The notes below the pieces were generated by a model. It saw only the letters and a program-made list of their open reading frames with translations. It did not search any database and was not told where the DNA came from. This document shows, piece by piece, positions 8,046 to 16,480 of a stretch of DNA of 17,367 nucleotides. How positions within the stretch are numbered: position 1 is the stretch's first letter; every line of letters starts with the position of its first letter. The position numbers and the translations under genes are program-made. Source of the DNA: an uncultured Sphingomonadaceae bacterium (lineage in GTDB: Bacteria; Pseudomonadota; Alphaproteobacteria; Sphingomonadales; Sphingomonadaceae); the NCBI GenBank assembly GCA_946479505.1, contig CAMLGC010000056.1, positions 1 through 17,367 of the forward strand, given 5' to 3'.

Positions 8046-8711
8046 ATGCGTTTCGAGCTTTCCCATATCCGCACCTGGATCTTCGATCTGGACAACACGC
8101 TCTATCCGGCGAGCGCGGACCTGTTCGCCCAGATCGACGAACGCATCGGCGGCTATGTCGCGCGCCATTTCGGCTGCTCGCCCGCCGACGCCCGGCGCAT
8201 CCAGAAGGACTATTTTCATCGCCACGGCACCACACTCGCGGGGCTGATGGCGGAGCACGGGGTCGATCCGCACGATTATCTCGCCGATGTCCACGACGTC
8301 GAACTGGAGGTGCTCGAACATGACGCGCCGCTTGTCGCCGCGATCGCGGCGCTGCCGGGGCGCAAGCTGATCTTCACCAACGCCGATGCGCGCTATGCCG
8401 CGCGCGTGCTCGGCCGGATCGGGCTTGGCGAAAGCTTCGAGGCGCTGTTCGACGTCCACGCGACCAACTACGTCCCCAAGCCCCATCCGGACGCCTATGC
8501 CGGGCTGTGCGCCGCCTACGATCTCGATCCTGCGCGCTGCCTGTTCGCGGACGACATGGCGCGCAACCTGGCCCCCGCAAAGGCGATCGGGATGACCACG
8601 GTCTGGGTCGACAACGGGTCGGAGCAGGGCGCCGACGCCGACCGCAGCTTCGTCGATTACACCGTTACCGACGTCGCAGCCTGGCTGCATGACATTCAGG
8701 AGGACAGATGA
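8046..8711 (+). CDS. HAD-family hydrolase, pyrimidine 5'-nucleotidase-like
   Basis: A 221-aa cytoplasmic HAD-superfamily phosphatase. All four HAD motifs are visible: DLDNT at 14-18 (nucleophile Asp14, Asp16), FTNAD at 110-114 (Thr111/Asn112), VPKP with Lys145, and FADDMARN with Asp169/Asp170. [11 protein letters not shown] together with VPKPHPDAY is characteristic of the SDT1-like pyrimidine 5'-nucleotidase group, which removes phosphate from UMP/CMP-type nucleotides; the exact substrate is inferred. The ATG at 8046 is chosen because homology begins there; no good Shine-Dalgarno sequence precedes it and a TTG at 8007 would add a Pro/Ala/Arg-rich extension. Its stop overlaps the dapD start (ATGA, 8708-8711), so the two are co-translated. 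It is divergent from the autotransporter, with 167 bp between the starts. Confidence 0.9.
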   Translation: MRFELSHIRTWIFDLDNTLYPASADLFAQIDERIGGYVARHFGCSPADARRIQKDYFHRHGTTLAGLMAEHGVDPHDYLADVHDVELEVLEHDAPLVAAIAALPGRKLIFTNADARYAARVLGRIGLGESFEALFDVHATNYVPKPHPDAYAGLCAAYDLDPARCLFADDMARNLAPAKAIGMTTVWVDNGSEQGADADRSFVDYTVTDVAAWLHDIQEDR

Positions 8712-9535
8712 GCGAGGATCTTCAGGCGACGATCGACACCGCATGGGAAGAGCGGGCGGAGATCGGCGGCGAAACCAAAGGGCCGGTCCGCCAGGCGGTC
8801 GATCGCGCGCTGGCGATGCTCGATTCGGGCGCGGCGCGCGTCGCCGAGCCGGACGGAGAGGGCGGCTGGCGCGTCAACCAATGGCTCAAGAAGGCGGTTC
8901 TGCTCTCGTTTCGCCTCAACGACATGGTTGAGATCGCTGGCGGCCCGGGTGGGGCGAACTGGTGGGACAAGGTGCCCTCCAAGTTCGCCGCCTGGAGCGC
9001 GGGCGAATTCCGCCAGGCGGGGTTCCGCGCGGTGCCCGGCGCCATTGTCCGACGCGGCGCCTATATCGGCAAGGGCGCGGTGCTGATGCCGAGCTTCGTC
9101 AACATCGGCGCGCATGTCGGCGAGGGGGCGATGGTCGACACCTGGGCGACGGTTGGGAGCTGCGCGCAGATCGGCCGCAACGTCCATATTTCGGGCGGCG
9201 CGGGAATCGGCGGGGTGCTCGAGCCTTTGCAGGCCGATCCGGTCATCATCGGCGACGGCGCCTTCATCGGCGCGCGTGCGGAAGTTGCCGAGGGCGTGCG
9301 CGTGGGCGAGGGCGCGGTGCTCTCGATGGGCGTCTATCTCGGCGCCTCGACCAAGATCGTCGACCGCGCCACCGGCGACGTGCTGCGCGGCGAGGTTCCG
9401 CCTTATGCGGTGGTCGTGCCGGGGAGCATCGGCGGGGGAGAGGGCAAGCCCGCGCTCTATTGCGCGGTGATCGTCAAGCGCGTCGACGCGCAGACGCGGG
9501 CAAAGACGGCGATCAACGAGCTGCTGCGGGATTAA
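8708..9535 (+). CDS. dapD: Tetrahydrodipicolinate N-succinyltransferase
   Basis: A 275-aa enzyme that transfers succinyl from succinyl-CoA to tetrahydrodipicolinate in the succinylase branch of lysine/meso-diaminopimelate synthesis, supplying both lysine and peptidoglycan cross-links. It has an N-terminal helical domain (about 1-100) and then a left-handed beta-helix of hexapeptide repeats (about 110-225; e.g. [25 protein letters not shown]). [15 protein letters not shown] (142-156) and [16 protein letters not shown] are strongly conserved in DapD; the family works as a trimer. The start is an ATG in the ATGA overlap with the HAD gene, with an excellent ribosome-binding site AGGAGGA (8698-8704). 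A palindromic repeat begins 8 bp after the stop; the next gene is convergent. No other dap gene is present here. Confidence 0.96.
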   Translation: MSEDLQATIDTAWEERAEIGGETKGPVRQAVDRALAMLDSGAARVAEPDGEGGWRVNQWLKKAVLLSFRLNDMVEIAGGPGGANWWDKVPSKFAAWSAGEFRQAGFRAVPGAIVRRGAYIGKGAVLMPSFVNIGAHVGEGAMVDTWATVGSCAQIGRNVHISGGAGIGGVLEPLQADPVIIGDGAFIGARAEVAEGVRVGEGAVLSMGVYLGASTKIVDRATGDVLRGEVPPYAVVVPGSIGGGEGKPALYCAVIVKRVDAQTRAKTAINELLRD

Positions 9536-9542
9536 CTGTCAT

Positions 9543-9663
9543 TCCTCCCCTGTAAGGGGAGGTGGCAGCACGAAGTGCTGACGGAGGGGTGTCACCATCA
9601 GCGGGGACACCCCTCCACCACGCCGCCGACGCGGCGCGGTCCCCCTCCCCTTACAGGGGAGGA
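9543..9663. repeat. Compact palindromic element with nested hairpins (possible bidirectional terminator)
   Basis: A 121-bp element bounded by a perfect 20-bp inverted repeat (TCCTCCCCTGTAAGGGGAGG at 9543-9562, complement at 9644-9663). Each arm is itself partly palindromic. Inside are CAGCAC-GAA-GTGCTG (9566-9580), an 11-bp pair GGAGGGGTGTC/GACACCCCTCC (9583-9593 with 9606-9616), and CGCCGC-CGAC-GCGGCG (9621-9636), giving a cloverleaf-like fold. It fills the gap between the convergent dapD (stop 9535) and M28 (stop 9678-9676) genes, so it could also stop transcription from both sides. It has no coding capacity of its own. Confidence 0.85.
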
Positions 9664-9675
9664 TCAGGTAGGGCC

Positions 9676-10950
9676 TTACCTCCGCCCGCGGCCGCCGAAC
9701 GTGACGAGGCTCTCGCGTCCGTCGGTCGCGAGCGCGGATACGCCGACGAAATGGTCGTCGACCGATACGTTCTCCAGCACCGCCTCGGTGCCGGTCACGT
9801 CGCGATGGTCGGTCCAGTCCTGCCGATCGTTGCGCCGCCAATAGATTCGGTAGCCGGCCGCGCCTGGCACGGCATCCCACGTCACCGTCGTGTCGAACGA
9901 TAGCGCGCCGGAGATCACCACCGCTTCCGGCGCGGCGGGGGCCGAGGCGATCCGGCGGAGCGCCGCGACGTTGATTGCGGTCACCTTCGCCAGATACGGG
10001 AAATCCATCTTGTCGACGGTGTCGCCGTATTCGATTCCGTTCTCGGTGCGCAGGTCCTGGTGCTGCTGCGTCCAGTTCTCCGCGCCGACCGAGAAGCGCA
10101 CCGCGGGATAGCCGAGTTCGAGGAACGGCTCGTGGTCGCCGCCGCGGCCGAACCGGTCGGGGCGGCGATCGACGAACACGTCGAGCCCGTCCAGCCCTTC
10201 GGCGACGTCGTCGATCGCCTTCGCGAGCGCACGGCTGGGCCCGTCGTCCTCGCCGCCGTTCGCACGCCGCGCCATCGCCTCCGCCAGGCTTTCGGAGGCG
10301 CGGATGCCTTCGGAGAAGACGCGCACGCGATCGGCGACGCGGACGCCGTTCTGGCCCATCGTATTGCCGACGATGTCGTTGTTGAGCATCGCGTCGATCT
10401 GCCAACCCCGCGCCTTCGCGGTCTCGGCGAGCAGGGTCGAGCCCCACAGCCCCTGTTCCTCACCCGAGAAGAGCGCATAGACCACCGTCGCGCGCAGCGT
10501 CTCCTTCGAGAGCAGCCGGGCCGCCTCCAGCACCAGCGCTACCCCGGAGCCGTCGTCGTTGGCGCCGGGGGCGTCGCTGGTCACGTCCATCACATTGGTG
10601 ACGCGGCTGTCGATGTGCGCGCCGACGATCACGTACCGGTTCGGGTCCGAGCCGCGCTGGATACCGAGCACATCCTCCACGACCACGCCATCGGGCGCGC
10701 GCGGGCCGGTGAAATGCCGCGACAGCCGCTCGACCGTGACGCAGCCGCCGCACGCCCGCCCGATCGTGTCGAACCGCGCCGCCGCCCAATTTCGCGCCGC
10801 ACCGATTCCGCGCTCCGGGTCGGTGGTGGTCGAAAGCGTATGCCGCGTGCCGAAGCCGACCAGCGCCTCGACCGTGGCGCGCAGCCGCGCGGGGTCTGGC
10901 GCGGCCTGCGCGGGAGCGGCGGCGGTGGCGAGAAGCGCAAAAAGAAGCAT
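9676..10950 (-). CDS. Exported M28 family zinc peptidase with C-terminal fibronectin type III domain
   Basis: A 424-aa secreted aminopeptidase-like enzyme. It has a Sec signal peptide (about 1-16, LLFALLATAAAPAQA), a di-zinc M28 domain (about 20-335) and a FN3-like beta domain (about 340-418, with TVTWDAVPGAAGYRIYWRR). Metal and catalytic residues are seen in the expected order: His112 and Asp114 (AHIDS), Asp132/133 (GANDDGSG), Glu164/Glu165 (SGEEQG), Asp192 (NNDIVG) and His273 (GGDHEPF). Cys67/Cys70 may form a disulfide. It probably trims peptides in the periplasm or outside the cell; the FN3 domain may bind substrate or matrix. The ATG at 10950 shares one base with the stop of the upstream usp gene (TGATG), so both are in one operon. 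The frame stays open far upstream in the opposite strand of pdhC, but that is not coding. Confidence 0.93.
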   Translation of the reverse strand: MLLFALLATAAAPAQAAPDPARLRATVEALVGFGTRHTLSTTTDPERGIGAARNWAAARFDTIGRACGGCVTVERLSRHFTGPRAPDGVVVEDVLGIQRGSDPNRYVIVGAHIDSRVTNVMDVTSDAPGANDDGSGVALVLEAARLLSKETLRATVVYALFSGEEQGLWGSTLLAETAKARGWQIDAMLNNDIVGNTMGQNGVRVADRVRVFSEGIRASESLAEAMARRANGGEDDGPSRALAKAIDDVAEGLDGLDVFVDRRPDRFGRGGDHEPFLELGYPAVRFSVGAENWTQQHQDLRTENGIEYGDTVDKMDFPYLAKVTAINVAALRRIASAPAAPEAVVISGALSFDTTVTWDAVPGAAGYRIYWRRNDRQDWTDHRDVTGTEAVLENVSVDDHFVGVSALATDGRESLVTFGGRGRR

Positions 10951-11405
10951 CAGCTCATCCGATCGATTGCATCGTTGTCGAGGCCGCCGGGCACGATCAT
11001 CAGCGGCACCGTGAGCACCCCCGCATCCGCGCCAGTGAAATGGCTGACCAGCGGCCCCGGTGCGCCGCTTGCCGCGGTCGCGAGCACGAGCGCGGCGATA
11101 TCGGGGTCTTCGGCGATCAGCTCGCGGATGACCTTGCGCGCGTCGCCCTGGCGCACGGTGATCGACGGCTTCAGCCCCGATTCCTCGACGAGCGTGCCCG
11201 CCGCGGCGGCGACCAGCCCTTCCGCCTTGAGCCGCGCCTCTTCCTCGATCGTCGCCTGGACGCCGCCCCATTGGACGAATTCGGGCGGAGGCACGAGCGC
11301 GAGAATCTCGACCCCGCCGCCCGTCTTCACCGCGCGCCGCGCCGCGAAGCGCAGCGCGACGCTTGCCTCGACCGATTCGTCGATCACGACCAGATAGATG
11401 CGCAT
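10950..11405 (-). CDS. Universal stress protein (UspA family)
   Basis: A 151-aa single-domain protein with the Usp fold: MRIYLVVIDESVEAS at the start (Asp9), AARRAVKTGGGVEILALVPP, and the C-terminal VLATAASGAPGPLVSHFTG...LTVPLMIVPGG. The classical ATP-binding signature G-x2-G-x9-G-(S/T) is only partly kept (Gly114, Gly117, then Asp rather than Gly at the next position), so nucleotide binding is uncertain. The start at 11405 has a strong purine-rich ribosome-binding site (GAGGGGGA, about 8 bp upstream); an in-frame extension to 11624 runs into the divergent pdhC gene and is not likely real. It is translationally coupled to the M28 peptidase downstream, an unusual pairing of a cytoplasmic stress protein with an exported peptidase. 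Confidence 0.88.
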   Translation of the reverse strand: MRIYLVVIDESVEASVALRFAARRAVKTGGGVEILALVPPPEFVQWGGVQATIEEEARLKAEGLVAAAAGTLVEESGLKPSITVRQGDARKVIRELIAEDPDIAALVLATAASGAPGPLVSHFTGADAGVLTVPLMIVPGGLDNDAIDRMS

Positions 11406-11438
11406 GCGGCCACGTCCCCCTCGTGCGCGGAAGGTGCC

Positions 11439-11457
11439 GCGCGAATTCGGTTCGCGC
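11439..11457. promoter_or_regulatory. Inverted repeat in the usp/pdhC divergent promoter region
   Basis: GCGCGAA (11439-11445) and TTCGCGC (11451-11457) are separated by TTCGG. It lies between the divergent starts at 11405 and 11551 and could be an operator for either gene or a GC-rich accident. A TTGACG at about 11470 faces pdhC but has no clear -10 partner. Confidence 0.3.
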
Positions 11458-11550
11458 AAGGGCACGGTCTTGACGCGTGGACGTTGATGGCGAAGGAAGC
11501 GCCGGCGCCCTCGCCAGACGCAAGCGCCAGATACAAGGACTTCGCAATCG

Positions 11551-12879
11551 ATGCCGATCGAGATCAAGATGCCCGCCCTTTCGCCCACGATGGAGGAAGG
11601 CACGCTCGCCAAGTGGCTCGTCAAGGAAGGCGATCAGGTGAGCGCGGGCGACCTGATGGCCGAGATCGAAACCGACAAGGCGACGATGGAGTTCGAGGCG
11701 GTCGACGAGGGCACGATCGCGAAGATCGTGGTGCCCGAAGGCGCCGAGGGCGTGAAGGTCGGTGCGGTGATCGCGGTGCTCGCCGAGGAAGGCGAGGATG
11801 CCTCGGCGGTCGAGGCGCCGAAAGCGAAGAAGGCAGAGGCGCCGAAAAAGGAAGAAAAGACCGAAGCGAAGCAAACGGCTGGGGGCGAGAAGAGCGAAGG
11901 CAAGGTGCAGGAGGCTCGCGCCGAGCGTGAGGAAGCTGCCGCTCCGCCGTCGCCCGAGCAAGGCGGAGAAGGCGAGCGCGTGAAGGCAAGTCCGCTCGCG
12001 CGCCGGATCGCAGCCGAGAAAGGGATCGAGCTTTCCGCACTCGACGGCTCGGGCCCCGGCGGACGGATCGTCAAGGCGGATGTCGAGGGTGCCAAGCCCG
12101 GCGCCGCGCCCGCAAAGAAGGCGGAAGCTGCCGCACCTGCGCCGTCCGCGGCTCCCGTGGAAGCCAAGGCCGTGTGGTATGACGACTCGATCCCGCACGA
12201 GGAAGAGAAGCTCACCAACATCCGCAAGACGATCGCGCGCCGCCTCACCGAGGCGAAGCAGACGATCCCGCACATCTATCTGACGCTCGACATTCGCCTC
12301 GACGCGCTCTTGAAGCTCCGCAGCGACCTCAATGGCGCGCTCAGCGGCCGCGGCGTCAAGCTGTCGGTCAACGATCTGCTCATCAAGGCGCTCGGCGTCG
12401 CGCTCGAGGCGTCGCCGAAATGCAACGTCACCTTCGCGGGCGACAAGCTGATCGCCTACAAGCGGGCGGACGTTTCGGTCGCGGTGTCGACGCCGTCGGG
12501 GCTCATCACGCCGATCATCCGCGACGCCGCCAACAAGAGCGTCTCCGCCATCTCGACCGAGATGAAGGAGCTCGGCGGCCGCGCCAAGGAGAACAAGCTC
12601 AAGCCGGAGGAATATCAGGGCGGCACCGCGAGCCTTTCCAACATGGGCATGTTCGGCATCAAGCAGTTCGAGGCGGTCATCAACCCGCCGCAGGGGATGA
12701 TCCTCGCGGTCGGCGCGGGCGAGAAGCGGCCGTACATCGTCGACGACGCGCTCGGCGTCGCGACGGTGATGAGCGTCACCGGCAGCTTCGATCACCGCGC
12801 GATCGACGGCGCCGACGGCGCGCAGATGCTCAAGCTGTTCAAGGGGCTTGTCGAGGCGCCGCTCGGCATGATCGCGTAG
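11551..12879 (+). CDS. pdhC: Pyruvate dehydrogenase complex E2, dihydrolipoamide acetyltransferase
   Basis: A 442-aa core protein of the pyruvate dehydrogenase complex that passes the acetyl group from lipoate to CoA. Domains: lipoyl domain (1-80, lipoylated Lys43 in [10 protein letters not shown]), a long Ala/Glu/Lys/Pro linker (about 85-143), the E1/E3-binding domain (about 146-182, [17 protein letters not shown]...[12 protein letters not shown]), a second linker, and the catalytic acyltransferase domain (about 215-442) with His415 and Asp419 in [12 protein letters not shown]. The N-terminus [17 protein letters not shown] separates it from the 2-oxoglutarate E2. The start has AAGGA about 11 bp upstream. 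It heads an operon with a membrane protein, a thioesterase and lpdA, but no E1 genes (pdhA/pdhB) are present; I recall the same split in Zymomonas mobilis. Confidence 0.96.
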   Translation: MPIEIKMPALSPTMEEGTLAKWLVKEGDQVSAGDLMAEIETDKATMEFEAVDEGTIAKIVVPEGAEGVKVGAVIAVLAEEGEDASAVEAPKAKKAEAPKKEEKTEAKQTAGGEKSEGKVQEARAEREEAAAPPSPEQGGEGERVKASPLARRIAAEKGIELSALDGSGPGGRIVKADVEGAKPGAAPAKKAEAAAPAPSAAPVEAKAVWYDDSIPHEEEKLTNIRKTIARRLTEAKQTIPHIYLTLDIRLDALLKLRSDLNGALSGRGVKLSVNDLLIKALGVALEASPKCNVTFAGDKLIAYKRADVSVAVSTPSGLITPIIRDAANKSVSAISTEMKELGGRAKENKLKPEEYQGGTASLSNMGMFGIKQFEAVINPPQGMILAVGAGEKRPYIVDDALGVATVMSVTGSFDHRAIDGADGAQMLKLFKGLVEAPLGMIA

Positions 12880-12880
12880 G

Positions 12881-13087
12881 ATGCGGATCGCGGTAGAACT
12901 GCTGCACATCCTCGCCGGCCTTGCCGCCGCGCTCGCGGTGACGTGGGTGTCGGCTTGGGCCTATCCGCTGGGCGAGAGCACGATCTGGACGATCGGCGCG
13001 GTCGCGATGGTGCTGACGGTGCTGATGGGGATCAACCCGCTGCGCCGCGCGATCCGCGTCACCCGCAGGAGGCGCGCGCGTGTCTGA
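12881..13087 (+). CDS. Small two-helix membrane protein, function unknown
   Basis: A 68-aa protein with two predicted transmembrane helices (about residues 5-27 and 33-51) joined by a short turn (YPLGEST), and a strongly basic C-terminal tail (RRAIRVTRRRRARV) that should stay in the cytoplasm. I do not recognise a named family. It begins one base after the pdhC stop and overlaps the start of the thioesterase gene by 8 bp (GTG at 13080), and its 3' end carries that gene's AGGAGG site, so it is embedded in the pdh operon. Tight packing at both ends supports it being real. No function can be assigned; a role in membrane or acyl metabolism would be a guess from context. Confidence 0.75.
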   Translation: MRIAVELLHILAGLAAALAVTWVSAWAYPLGESTIWTIGAVAMVLTVLMGINPLRRAIRVTRRRRARV

Positions 13088-13478
13088 GCCCGAAACGCTC
13101 CCCACCGGCGCGCCCGCGATCCGCGTCACGACGATGCCCGCCGACGCCAATCCCTATGGCGACATCTTCGGCGGCTGGCTGATGGGCCAGATGGACATGG
13201 CCGCGGGCCTCGTCGCCTCGCGCCATTCGAAGGGCCGCGCGGTGACGATCGCGGTCGAGGGGATGAAGTTCCACCGTCCGGTGCTGGTCGGCGACGAGGT
13301 GTCGGTGTTCGCGCGGCTGGTCGCGGTCGGCACGACCTCGATGACGATCGATATCGAAGCCTGGCGCCGCGCCCGCGACAGCGAGGACTCGCACAAGGTG
13401 ACGCAGGCCAAGTTCGTCTTCGTCGCGATCGACGAAGAGCGGCACCCGCGACGGGTGCCGGAATCGAACAATGCGTGA
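13080..13478 (+). CDS. Acyl-CoA thioesterase, YciA-type hotdog fold
   Basis: A 132-aa thioesterase that hydrolyses acyl-CoA to free acid and CoA. It closely resembles YciA: MPADANPYGDIFGGWLMGQMDMAAG (the catalytic Asp in GDIFGGW), then GRAVTIAVEGMKFHRPVLVGDEVS, the central hotdog-helix and strand signature. It starts at a GTG (13080) preceded by a textbook AGGAGG (13067-13072) with a 7-base gap. It lies in the pdh operon, where acetyl-CoA is made, so control of CoA esters is a reasonable role; this is inference. The 3' end is unusual: 13440-13460 is a 9-bp perfect hairpin inside the coding region, and a repeat-bounded DUF559 element begins just past the stop. Confidence 0.93.
   Translation: MSEPETLPTGAPAIRVTTMPADANPYGDIFGGWLMGQMDMAAGLVASRHSKGRAVTIAVEGMKFHRPVLVGDEVSVFARLVAVGTTSMTIDIEAWRRARDSEDSHKVTQAKFVFVAIDEERHPRRVPESNNA
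13440..13460. repeat. 9-bp hairpin in the end of the thioesterase gene
   Basis: CGGCACCCG (13440-13448) pairs perfectly with CGGGTGCCG (13452-13460) over a CGA loop. It lies inside the last codons of the thioesterase gene, 32 bp before the DUF559 repeat element. It could be a repeat remnant that became coding or an mRNA structure between cistrons. Confidence 0.5.
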
Positions 13479-13939
13479 GATTTCCCTTCAATCCTCCCCC
13501 CTCGCGGGGGAGGAAGGGGCCCGCCGCGGAGCGGTGGGAAGGAGAGGGGGCGCGCTCGTCAGAGCGCGTCGGATGCGTCGCGAGCCGACCGAAGCCGAAC
13601 GCGTGCTGTGGAGATTGCTGCGCAACAAGCGCTTGGCGGGCTGTAAATTCAGACGCCAACAGCCGATCGGACGCTACGTTGCAGATTTCATCTGCTTCGA
13701 GGCGCGTCTGATTATTGAAGCTGATGGCTCTCAACACGTCGGCAATGCCTATGACAAGAAGCGCGATGCGTGGCTTTCCTCGCAGGACTTTCGCCTGCTG
13801 CGCTTCTGGAACAACGACATTCTCGGCTGTCCTGAAAGCGTCTTGACGGCAATCCTAATAGCGCTCGACGCGGCATCGAGCCGCGCCGAGCGCGCCCCCT
13901 CTCCCCGGCCCTCCCCCGCAAGGGGGGAGGGAGAAGATC

Positions 13940-13959
<20 letters not shown>
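13471..13959 (+). CDS. DUF559 endonuclease-like protein inside a repeat element
   Basis: A 162-codon frame whose core (about residues 31-132) is a DUF559 domain, a Vsr-like fold of the PD-(D/E)xK nuclease group. Seen: RARRMRREPTEAERVLWRLLRNKRL, KFRRQQPIGRYVADFICFEARLIIEADGSQH (Asp72, Glu83, Asp85, Gln88, His89), and FRLLRFWNNDIL. The frame has no internal stop, so the domain looks intact. Residues before 30 and after 135 (e.g. SSPLAGEEG, PSPRPSPARGEGE) are translated palindromic repeat, so the natural start may be GTG 13534 or ATG 13573; none has a clear ribosome-binding site. The start overlaps the thioesterase stop and the end overlaps the lpdA start by 20 bp. Codon use (AAATTC, ATTATT, TTTCGC) is slightly less GC-rich than the neighbours. 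Function is unknown; a role in moving the element is inference. Confidence 0.75.
13492..13932. mobile_element. DUF559-carrying inverted-repeat element in the pdh operon
   Basis: The DUF559 gene is enclosed by a perfect 18-bp inverted repeat: GGAGAGGGGGCGCGCTCG at 13541-13558 and its complement at 13887-13904. Outside each copy lies a separate hairpin: TCCTCCCCC-loop-GGGGGAGGA (13492-13514) on the left and CCCTCCCCC-loop-GGGGGAGGG (13909-13931) on the right. Further small stems occur just inside (13551-13568, 13869-13885). There is no transposase and I see no target-site duplication, so this is not a standard IS element. It resembles REP/BIME elements that carry an associated gene. Confidence 0.6.
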
Positions 13960-15367
<1,408 letters not shown>

Positions 15368-15368
15368 C

Positions 15369-15713
15369 GTGGTCGCGAGGGACGATCACGACGAGCTCTA
15401 TCGGCGCTTCCGCGATGCCGTGAACATGACGCCGGAAGAGATCGAGGAATGGCTCGACACGGCGGAAAGCCGAAAGGTCGGATTCAAGCGGGATGGCGGA
15501 GAGAGCGTCGGCCATGCGTCGGGGCGGCGGATCGTGCAGATGTTGCGCACGAAGAAAGCCGATCTCGACGGCGGCGACTATGCGCACATGCGCAAAGTGA
15601 TCGGCTTCGTCCGCCGGCACCTCGCGCAGGGGCCGCACGAGGAGTATAGAATTCCCACGTCGCGCTGGCGCTATTCGCTGATGAACTGGGGGCACGATCC
15701 GCTTCGGGACTGA
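15369..15713 (+). CDS. DUF3140 family protein
   Basis: A 114-aa small, charged, soluble protein of the DUF3140 family, recognised from NMTPEEIEEWLDTAESRKVG, GESVGHASGRRIVQMLRTKKADL, DYAHMRKVIGFVRRHLAQ and the ending SRWRYSLMNWGHDP. Family function is not established; some databases label members as DNA-binding, which the basic GRRIVQMLRTKK segment would allow but does not prove. It begins with a GTG one base after the lpdA stop and without a clear ribosome-binding site, so it is probably translated by coupling at the end of the pdh operon. No downstream gene is on the same transcript until the separate str promoter. Confidence 0.85.
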   Translation: MVARDDHDELYRRFRDAVNMTPEEIEEWLDTAESRKVGFKRDGGESVGHASGRRIVQMLRTKKADLDGGDYAHMRKVIGFVRRHLAQGPHEEYRIPTSRWRYSLMNWGHDPLRD

Positions 15714-16031
15714 AGCGGAGCGCCGCACGCGACCTGCGCCCGACGCAATGCCGGTGGATTTCGATGCGATCCTGAAGCCCTCCTCAGCCTGGCCCATCGC
15801 ACCCTGTTGACCCGAGCCGGGCGCCTCAGTATAGGCCGCGCCTGCTTGCGGAAGGGCTGGTGGTGCCGGGGCCGAGTCTCCGAATGCCGCCCATTTTCGA
15901 ATATGAGCATTGAACATTGCCGGAAAGCACGGGGTCAAGGGGCCGGGAACGGCCTGCGGGGCCTCTCGTGCATTTTGCATTTTCGGCACAGTAACCACCG
16001 GGTTTTCCGGTAACATAAGGTGAAGGGCTTC
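15714..16031 (+). other. 318-bp gap with str-operon promoter and leader
   Basis: Between the DUF3140 stop and rpsL. No gene is apparent. It contains a good promoter (15807-15835) and a leader of about 190 nt. The leader includes a small hairpin ACCGG-GTTTT-CCGGT (15997-16011), 21 bases before the rpsL start, and GGCC-rich segments around 15940-15965 that may fold. A long leader fits a regulated ribosomal-protein operon but the mechanism cannot be read. Confidence 0.6.
15807..15835 (+). promoter_or_regulatory. Sigma70-type promoter of the str operon
   Basis: TTGACC (-35, 15807-15812) and TATAGG (-10, 15830-15835) are separated by exactly 17 bp. This is the best promoter match I see in the window and it faces rpsL. 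Transcription should begin near 15842. Confidence 0.65.
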
Positions 16032-16403
16032 ATGCCGACGATCAACCAGTTGGTCCGCAAGGGCCGTGACCTGCAGAAGGCCAAATCCAAGGTCCCTGCA
16101 ATGGAGCAGAACCCGCAGAAGCGCGGCGTCTGCACCCGCGTCTATACGACAACCCCGAAGAAGCCGAACTCGGCGCTGCGCAAGGTGGCCAAGGTCCGCC
16201 TGACCAACCAGCGCGAGGTCATCAGCTACATTCCGGGCGAGGGCCACAACCTTCAGGAGCACTCGGTGGTTCTGATCCGCGGCGGCCGTGTGCGCGACCT
16301 TCCGGGTGTGCGCTACCACGTGCTGCGCGGCGTGCTCGACACCCAGGGTGTCAAGGATCGTCGTCAGTCCCGCTCCAAGTACGGCGCCAAGCGTCCGAAG
16401 TGA
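16032..16403 (+). CDS. rpsL: 30S ribosomal protein S12
   Basis: A 123-aa ribosomal protein at the decoding centre. It has [19 protein letters not shown] with the normal Lys43, and [29 protein letters not shown]. Position 88 is Arg (CGC at 16293-16295), where most bacteria have Lys; K88R changes are linked to streptomycin resistance. The start is ATG 16032 ([11 protein letters not shown], the family N-terminus), with purine-rich AAGGTGAAGGG just upstream; an in-frame upstream GTG at 16020 is less likely. First gene of the str operon with rpsG and fusA. Its stop codon lies in a hairpin. Confidence 0.98.
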   Translation: MPTINQLVRKGRDLQKAKSKVPAMEQNPQKRGVCTRVYTTTPKKPNSALRKVAKVRLTNQREVISYIPGEGHNLQEHSVVLIRGGRVRDLPGVRYHVLRGVLDTQGVKDRRQSRSKYGAKRPK

Positions 16404-16466
16404 CCGCGACCGAGGTCGCGGTCATCCCCGCGAATGCGGGGATCCAGTGCGACCCATCCGCTGGAT
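16401..16466. repeat. REP-like triple hairpin between rpsL and rpsG
   Basis: Three back-to-back stems: TGACCGCGAC-CGAG-GTCGCGGTCA (16401-16424, includes the rpsL stop), ATCCCCGC-GAAT-GCGGGGAT (16424-16443), and ATCCAG...CTGGAT (16442-16447 with 16461-16466). The middle stem with the following CCAG resembles a repeat I recall as common in proteobacterial genomes. It ends two bases before the rpsG ribosome-binding site AAGGA (16469-16473). In Escherichia coli this gap is where S7 represses its own operon, so the structure could also be regulatory. Confidence 0.7.
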
Positions 16467-16480
16467 AGAAGGAATTTCAA

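Noticed and set aside
5446..8247. A 933-codon plus-strand open frame
   Set aside because: It is antisense to the well-supported S8 autotransporter, is extremely Arg/Ala/Gly-rich, has no recognisable domain and runs into the HAD gene; it is a GC-rich shadow frame.
10951..12909. Continuous minus-strand extension of the M28 peptidase frame to over 1000 codons
   Set aside because: The extension is antisense to pdhC and overlaps usp in another frame; the signal peptide and coupled start at 10950 mark the true N-terminus.
13492..13932. Standard insertion sequence
   Set aside because: No transposase, no target-site duplication seen, and the ends are hairpins rather than IS-type ends; kept instead as a DUF559/REP-like element.
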